Source: Septoria linicola
Lineage: Eukaryota; Ascomycota; Dothideomycetes; Mycosphaerellales; Mycosphaerellaceae
Assembly: GCA_024114885.1 (NCBI GenBank)
Contig: CP099420.1
Span: forward strand, 2,914,001-2,978,000
Length of the DNA: 64,000 nt
Direction of reading: 5' to 3'
Part shown: in pieces, positions 58,149-64,000 of the stretch
Position numbering within the stretch: position 1 is the first letter of the stretch
Layout of the letters: every line of letters starts with the position of its first letter
Made by a program: the position numbers and the translations under genes
Notes under the pieces: generated by a model
What the model was told of the DNA's origin: nothing
The model's database searches: none
What the model saw: only the letters and a program-made list of their open reading frames with translations

Positions 58149-59043
58149 ATGAGTGGCTACGACCGCGCGCTGTCCGTCTTCTCGCCCGATGGCCACGTCT
58201 TCCAGGTCGAATATGCCCTCGAAGCCGTCAAGCGTGGAACATGCGCCGTCGCCGTCAAGGGCACCGCCAAGGATGACCAGGTCGTTGTGATGGGCTGCGA
58301 GAAGAAGTCGGCTCTCAAGCTGCAAGACACCCGCATCACGCCCTCCAAAATCTCCATGGTCGACACCCACGTGTGCTTAGCCTTTGCTGGTCTCAACGCT
58401 GATGCACGAATCCTCGTCGACAAGGCGAGACTGGAGGCGCAATCACATCGTCTGACCGTCGAGGACCCCGTCACCATTGAGTACATCACCAAGTACGTTG
58501 CCGGCGTGCAGCAGCGATACACACAATCGGGAGGCGTGCGGCCTTTTGGCATCAGCACCTTGATCGTCGGATTCGACCCTGGGAGCAAGGAGGCTAGGCT
58601 CTACCAGACCGAGCCCTCAGGGATCTACAGTGCATGGTATGTGTAGAGTGGCACAAACAGAGAGAACGTGCGGAAGGACCAACGCTAACAAACAACCAAA
58701 CAGGAAAGCAAATGCCATCGGTCGCTCATCCAAGACTGTCCGCGAGTTCCTCGAGCGCAATCACAAAGACGACATGACCCGTGCCGAGACGATCGAACTC
58801 ACTATCAAATCGCTCCTTGAGGTCGTACAAACGGGCGCGAAGAACATCGAGATCGCCATCATGGCGCCAGGGAACACAGTGGAAATGCTGCCATCAGAGG
58901 AGATTGAGAAGATTGTCGAGAAAATCAACAGCGATAAGGACGCTGCTGCCGAGGCGAATGCAGGGCGGAGAGGTGGTGCCCGTGCCGCAGGAGGAGAGCA
59001 GGTTCTAGCATCGAGACCAGCTGGTGATGCTCCTCCGGAGTAG
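58149..59043 (+). CDS. PRE6: 20S proteasome subunit alpha type-7 (alpha4, Pre6-like)
   Basis: Non-catalytic alpha-ring subunit of the 20S proteasome, 275 residues. Exon 1 is 58149-58636, an intron occupies 58637-58703 (67 nt), and exon 2 is 58704-59043. It starts MSGYDRALSVFSPDGHVFQV with the alpha-subunit signature YDRALSVFSPDGHVFQVEYA. It continues VEKKS-like CEKKSALKLQDTRITPSK, FAGLNADARILVDKARLEAQ, SHRLTVEDPVTIEYITKYVA and RRPFGIS-like VRPFGISTLIVGFDPG. The splice yields YSAWKANAIGRSSKTVREFL. ARLEAQSHRLTVEDPV and KANAIGR mark alpha4 rather than other alpha subunits. The C-terminal tail, after EEIEKIVEKI, is Ala/Gly/Arg-rich and somewhat longer than in yeast. Confidence 0.93.
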
Positions 59044-59357
59044 ACGTATGTCGAGGGTCTATCGAGGGCGGGCAGGCAGGACAGGGCAAGAGCTGCGTCC
59101 CTGACATGAGAATGTACAATACCGGTCGCCTACCTGCTCCATCAGGGTCGGAGTACTTGCATGCATGATATACCACTTCACGATAAACGCCAGACCATGA
59201 GCGTACTTACTCGATGTCAATGTCACGCGTCACGAGAGTCACTCCACCAATGAATTTCGAACCGGTAGACTCAGAGGTAACGTTCGTACGAGAGTGTCGG
59301 CTGCAGAAATTCAGGACACATGTGGTGTACTTCCCGCCTGCTATGTAAAGTCTGCGA
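59044..59357. other. Convergent 3' region
   Basis: About 310 bases between the 3' ends of proteasome alpha4 and the hypothetical minus-strand gene. Nothing else is seen. Confidence 0.4.
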
Positions 59358-60173
59358 CTAGAAACTTCTCACTGCAATGATTCTGCCATCTTCCGGCCCT
59401 CCAACCGGATTGATTGGTAGCTCACCTTTCCGACCTCTTCGCAAACCCAGCTCCACTTCATCTGCCGATAATGCCAGCGAGTCCAGACTTTGATCGAGAA
59501 GCTCATCGCAGAGTGCAATTGCCGGTCCGAGAATCGAATCGTGCCGATGCAAGATCTCCAGAGCAGTGTCTGACAGGCATGAAAACATGGTGCCCGGCGG
59601 CGGCGGCCGAGGCAGTGACTGCATTGAGCTTGCGGAGCAGCTGTAGCAACTCGAAGATGCCGTCAGAGCAGGCAGAAACTGAAAAACTTGGTCATCGCTG
59701 GCCGATCGCGTGGAGTGATAGCTTGCCGTGGAGCTACATCTGCCCGAACAGAGTGACAAATGCGCCGCGGCCTGAGTTGAGTTCCGTGTCATCTTGTCCA
59801 GCTGAAGTTCGCCCACCCGATGTGCTGGATGTACATCCGGTAGTAATGGTAGTACGGGCCGCAGCTCGAAGCTAAATTGCGGGAGAAGCACTCGTCGGTT
59901 CACCGACTCTGCACTTTTTGTCTTCAGTACTTCGTTCAACTGTTGATGGACTTGCTGCAGATCCATTGTCAAGCGTAGAGTCTCATTGACAAGAGCCTCC
60001 GCAGTCTCGCAATCCATGGCTTGACTGAGCGCTTGCATGCTCGCTTTCAGCTTTGGCCGCGCCACATCATCGAATTCGCCAGGCAGTGTGGTAGCTGTCA
60101 CGTTGGGAAGATTGTATCTGCTCAGGCGCCGTCGAAGGCTTCGCTTCTGTAGTCGAGAGTGCTGAGTGCCCAT
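59358..60173 (-). CDS. Hypothetical Ser/Leu-rich protein
   Basis: Intronless frame of about 271 residues from the ATG at 60173 (MGTQHSRLQKRSLRRRLSRY). The frame extends further upstream only with a non-ATG codon. The N-terminus is strongly basic. A helical stretch follows (LKASMQALSQAMDCETAEAL, VNETLRLTMDLQQVHQQLNE), then a Ser/Cys-rich middle with a proline run (SLPRPPPPGTMFSC), and a C-terminal helix-rich segment (DTALEILHRHDSILGPAIAL, CDELLDQSLDSLALSADEVE). No domain is recognised. The length of the open frame and the position between real genes make it a probable gene, but it could be lineage-specific. Confidence 0.5.
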   Translation of the reverse strand: MGTQHSRLQKRSLRRRLSRYNLPNVTATTLPGEFDDVARPKLKASMQALSQAMDCETAEALVNETLRLTMDLQQVHQQLNEVLKTKSAESVNRRVLLPQFSFELRPVLPLLPDVHPAHRVGELQLDKMTRNSTQAAAHLSLCSGRCSSTASYHSTRSASDDQVFQFLPALTASSSCYSCSASSMQSLPRPPPPGTMFSCLSDTALEILHRHDSILGPAIALCDELLDQSLDSLALSADEVELGLRRGRKGELPINPVGGPEDGRIIAVRSF

Positions 60174-60729
60174 GGTCTTTTGAGCTTGCTGCGACCTGAC
60201 TGAGGATGACTGAGCTGGCAGCACAAACGTTTACGCTATGCAACCTCGACGGGCTCTTTGTAAGTGTGTGGTCCGGACTGCTGCGCAGCTATCAATAGCC
60301 TGGACTGGGATCTCGCAAGAGAGCTCCCTGGTCACTCGTAACCCAAGGCATAGCTGTTCGCGCTTCGAGTGGTCCACCTCGCTCACCAACATGCTGAAGT
60401 CGGCAGCTGCCATGCAGGCTCTCGTAAGCTATCAGAGGTTAACAATCCTCCAGCGGCATGCGATACGCCTGTAAACTCATGGCGTCTCTCTCCAATGGCC
60501 TGTGAGTCGACAGAGCCAGCTCGGCGCAATGCTTGTCGAGATGAAGCTATGTCGTGGGAGCATTGCCTCATGTGATCTGGATAATTGCATGGAACTTCCC
60601 ACGCGTAGACTCGAGCGTAAGACAGACGTCTAGGCTCCCTGCTACTGCTGAACGATTTGCCTACGCGTTCTTGTGCTCTGCTCGTGCCCTACCACTGACA
60701 AGTTTGGCGCGGATGTCGTCTAATTGCCG
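60174..60729. other. Intergenic spacer
   Basis: About 560 bases between two minus-strand genes: promoter of the hypothetical gene and 3' flank of the MIPC synthase gene. No gene is supported. Confidence 0.35.
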
Positions 60730-61811
60730 TCAGGGCTCATGTCTGTTGACCAATTCATACTCTGACTGCGCCCGTTGTGACCAAAAGGGCAATCGCTGTC
60801 GTATCGATTGTGTTTTCCACCGAGGGACGTCGGAGGGCGTGAGCACGTATCGACTGTAATACCACCAGCCTAAGAAGATCAAGCTGAAACCGATGACGAA
60901 GCCGACGATGGTCACAAGGACCCAGTTACGGGCCATCTGTACTACATGTTAGCAAGTTGCGATGCAACGTGGTCTACCTGCATCATGTGCCTTACCCAGA
61001 AGATGAGCTGGACATCGTAGCCATGCCAGCTGTTTCCTAGGTGATGTGTAAAGAAGCTCCATGGCTGGTTCTGGTACTCCTTGGGAAATATGATTCGTAC
61101 TCGTCCGCCGTCTGACCCGTCCCCAACGTTGAAGCCTTCATCGCTGTAATGTCTCCAAACGATGCTGACGAAGAGGGGCCCTGTACTCGCCATGACGGAA
61201 ATGTAGGGGAGAAACCAGCTTCGATCGTAGTTGGGCAGCTCCTCAATGACACGCTGGAAGAAGGGGTGTCCTGGAACGGCGCCCATGGCGTCGTTGCTCA
61301 CGCCTGTTGGAACAGTCTTCCTCACAAAGGCAGGATACTTCAGCAGGGGCTCGAGAGATCTATTGCACCCATCGTCCAGATCAATGTAGATGCCTCCGTA
61401 GTGGTCGAGCACGAAGTATCTAATGGCGTCTGCGCGCTGAATGGGATATTGGTATCCTCGAAACGTATCAAGAAATTCCGGGTATTCCTTCTCGATGAAC
61501 TCATCCGACATGGCGTCCGTCCACAACATGTACTTCCACTCGGGCTCTTGGTGCAGGTCCAGGCAGCTCTTCTGCGCATCCTGCCATACCAGCGGGATGC
61601 TCGTGTTGATGTATGTTTGGTGAATGATGCGCGGGATCAGTGGTTTCGCGTCTAACTCATGCTCGGCGCCCATCGGCGGCAGCTCTGCCTTGGTGATTGC
61701 ATCTTCGATTCCGGTGATGACGAGCAGTTCGAGGAGAGTCCACACGGAATGCACCAGGAAGGCGATGAAGACGAGATTGAGGATGAGGAAGATCAATACC
61801 GGTCGGCGCAT
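60730..61811 (-). CDS. Mannosyl phosphorylinositol ceramide synthase (SUR1/CSH1-like, GT32)
   Basis: Golgi membrane glycosyltransferase of 340 residues that would add mannose to inositol phosphorylceramide in sphingolipid synthesis. Exon 1 is 61811-60996, an intron occupies 60995-60937 (59 nt; GTAAGG donor, GCTAAC branch, TACAG acceptor), and exon 2 is 60936-60730. The ATG at 61811 gives MRRPVLIFLILNLVFIAFLV, a signal anchor. A longer upstream frame has no ATG. Catalytic features are IPRIIHQTY, EWKYMLWTDAMSDEFI, QRADAIRYFVLDHYGGIYID, and the DxD motif in YIDLDDGCNRSL. GNSWHGYDVQLIFW follows, then the second exon supplies the C-terminal membrane helix (WVLVTIVGFVIGFSLIFLGW). Whether it acts with a CSG2-type partner cannot be seen here. 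Confidence 0.88.
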
Positions 61812-62075
61812 GGCCGCGGTCGCACGCAGTCCTCGACGCCGCTGATAGGTCGCGTGGCCAGTCTTGCGGATGTCGTCGTTGTGTTGGAGCCGTTTGTGTT
61901 GCGATTGCTTCTTCGAGGGTGCGGAGTGCCGATCGCGGGGATGGACGAAACGAAACGGAACGGTCCACGGATGCTCTGATGATGCGCAGGAAGGAGGCGG
62001 CAGAGTCAAACAGAGTGTGAAGGAGCGTCAGAGGGAGAGAAGAGAGATATAGACACACGCGGCGAAAGGATGCAC

Positions 62076-62093
62076 AGCATAGCATAGCATAGC
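62076..62093. repeat. Short (AGCAT)n tandem repeat
   Basis: Three full AGCAT units plus a partial fourth, in the region upstream of the MIPC synthase gene. It is a simple-sequence tract with no further sign of function. Confidence 0.8.
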
Positions 62094-62999
62094 GCAGCAC
62101 AGCTTCGGTGATGAGCGCATAAAAATTGGTGCCCGGCATCACAGGCTCCCTCTCCCTCGCTCCCTTTCGTGAGATTGTGATCCTTGCGCGCACGCGGCGG
62201 ATACCAGGCTGTGCTTTCTTCCCTTCATCAGCTCCATCCATCTCAACCACTAACTACATCTCCACCAGAGCATTCAATGTGACCAGGACGTCTCTGACTC
62301 TCTATCACATCTCGACATGTCCTGCTGCGTACACTGCGCTGCGCCGTCAGAGTAGCAGCATACCGCCACACGTTACTCACGCGGCAGCACCGGAGTGCAG
62401 CACCAGAGGACAAGGAGCACGGCATGATCGGCCTCCGCTCGCCAAGCTGTCCCGTCATATGATGACCTGTTGCACCATCCATCCGCATCCGTTGTGCGAC
62501 CGCCAAATACGTAGGCAGTGGCAATGGCATATTGCCGTGAGCTGTGGGCTGTACGGCACAGAAACGACGCCCGCGAGCACTGTAACATCGAATCTGGCCA
62601 GCTTTACGATCCGCCATGTCCAGGCTCAAAGATGGCGTTAATCGCGCCTCTCACTCACTTGCTGAGATCCACTCAAGACACGTCCTAAACATGCGGCTTT
62701 CGATATCGTTGTGTGTGTGTACTATCGGTCTTGCAAAGCTGATGCTGAGCACAGTCGTGGACTGCGACAGTCATCCGATGCCTTTGAGTTCGGAACTCTA
62801 CCAACTTCTTGACCGGCTTTTGCTACTTCAACTTCAAGAAATCGACTCCAAGACTGCTAAAGTAGGAGTGGGTGCGGTTCCACGGAACCTGCTCATGACA
62901 TTGGAGAACAATATCAAGTCAACATGGCTGACTATAGTCGGATCATTGAGGGGTTAAAGTCCGCATTGATTTCTTGGCTTGGGTGAACAGACGAGTGGG

Positions 63000-63095
63000 G
63001 AGTTCGACATTGAGCGAGCACTAGCTGTACGAGCAAGCTTGCAGAACAGCGGAAAAGCACAGTGGCTGCAAGCCTCGACGTCAATCCTTGCATAG
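63000..63095 (+). other. Short coding-like remnant with EFDIERALA motif
   Basis: In the + frame, 63000-63026 encodes EFDIERALA and the frame stays open to a TAG at 63093. It matches EFEIERALA at 502-528 with differences mostly at third codon positions. No start or exon structure could be assigned. Confidence 0.3.
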
Positions 63096-64000
63096 ACTAC
63101 AACCTGGCCTCGTTGTGATGCGCTGTGAGAGGCCCGCGACTGCCTTAAGCGTGCTGGACTTGCCTGTCGCCCTGACCATGCGAGCGATGACCATCAATGC
63201 CAAATGTTACGCCACAGTATTATATCTCTCAGTCGGCCCAGATGGTGTGGAGCATCTATTTTCCGACAATAACGTTGCCAGAGATCGAGTACACACCGAG
63301 GACATATCAAGAAAAGGGAACCGGTTGGCATCGCGACAGCACTGAGTGCCGTCGAGATCGACCTGGAAATCTCGCTAGGTTGCGTCTCACGATGATATGC
63401 TCAGCACTCACGAGTTTCTGCCGCTGGCGACAAGCCTCTCCAGTCCTCCCAAGCGTGAGAACCGCGTGTATATACGCTTTACAGGCTGAGAATCAGGAGA
63501 CATATTGGCAGCTCTGCCAGGGGTAATCATTACTCGTCACTGTCGAGCCGGCCACAAACGTCATGCAGGGGCTTGTGGCGCCACATGACGCTGAGTCGTA
63601 GCAAACGGGCGCGAGTTCACTCACCCTGCTCTCACACAACACATATGCGGCGGTACATGACTCGCCCATAACGCTCTCGTGGCCTCTCCACAGGCCGCTC
63701 GGGACGACTTTGGTTGTCACCAATCATAGCACTAGTGTTATTGTACGAAAAGGTGGCTGCTCTCACAACAGCAGTCGACTCCAGCACAGATCATATCGGC
63801 CGCGAACCCGGAATATGTCCCAAATCGTGGACCGAGCGTTGTGCTTTTCCCATATCCGCGAGTCGGTTCATCGTGATGGTTAGGAAGTGCTGTTGCTACT
63901 GCAAGCTGACCGAAATCTTGTTATCAACGAGAGCACTGCAGCGCATGCATCTAAAAAGTTTGGCCCTAATATACACATTCGTATCTACAATTACATGCGC

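Larger units (their letters stand above)
61812..64000. other. Right-edge non-coding region
   Basis: About 2.2 kb with no supported gene. The first 300 bases should be the MIPC synthase leader and promoter. It contains an AGCAT tandem run (62076-62093) and the EFDIERALA motif at 63000-63026. Confidence 0.35.

Noticed and set aside
59250..59285. Possible tRNA T-arm (TTTCGAACCGG)
   Set aside because: No matching acceptor stem, D-arm or anticodon arm could be folded around it.
1..64000. CRISPR arrays, bacterial-style operons or a secondary-metabolite core gene
   Set aside because: No regularly spaced repeats, all genes are fungal with introns, and no PKS, NRPS, terpene cyclase or DMATS sequence is present.

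Overview
The window is from a filamentous ascomycete, most likely a Dothideomycete of the Capnodiales/Mycosphaerellales type. Genes carry one to six short introns (about 46-155 nt, one of about 250 nt) with GT(A/G)AGT-like donors and CTRAC/CTGAC branch sites. The gene content is fungal: KDM5, Cla4, Sid1-like kinase, SLX1, AZF1-like zinc finger, laccase, WSC and DUF1996 proteins, and MIPC synthase. There are no bacterial operons, no CRISPR array and no recognisable tRNA or rRNA. I rebuilt gene models by reading splice junctions by eye; none has been checked against transcripts.

Layout. 1-9.3 kb: housekeeping genes, namely GET4 (-), an F-box-like gene with a broken frame (-), a candidate spliced non-coding transcript (+), a Sid1-like GCKIII kinase (+) and a mitochondrial single-strand DNA-binding protein (-). 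9.6-29.1 kb: a gene-sparse stretch where five of six genes encode secreted proteins (Thr-rich/Apple-like protein, DUF7029/DUF7223-like protein, laccase, DUF1996-WSC protein, small Cys-rich protein). The sixth is an AZF1-like C2H2 regulator. Spacers here reach 3.7 kb, and one holds a perfect 24-bp inverted repeat.

29.2-41.8 kb: nuclear and signalling genes, namely SLX1 (-) divergent from a KDM5-type demethylase of about 1,884 aa (+), an unknown membrane protein (-) and the PAK kinase Cla4 (-). 43.3-46.4 kb: a same-strand tandem array of four small paralogues. Each has an N-terminal Myb-like WDD region, one phase-2 intron at the equivalent place and a charged nuclear-type tail. This is the most distinctive local feature. 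It is followed by an O6-alkylguanine-DNA alkyltransferase with an extra N-terminal domain (+).

48.7-64 kb: a PhyH-type dioxygenase with a one-base frame break (+), a coiled-coil membrane protein (-), a two-TM protein interrupted by an in-frame TAG (+), a fungal-specific regulator with unresolved splicing (-), a D-2-hydroxyglutarate/D-lactate dehydrogenase (-) divergent from proteasome alpha4 (+), a hypothetical protein (-) and a MIPC synthase (-).

The genes do not form one pathway. The secreted block (wall or lignocellulose-related enzymes and wall-associated domains) and the four-gene array are the two places where clustering may be meaningful. Three genes show frame breaks or a nonsense codon, which could be real decay or assembly errors.
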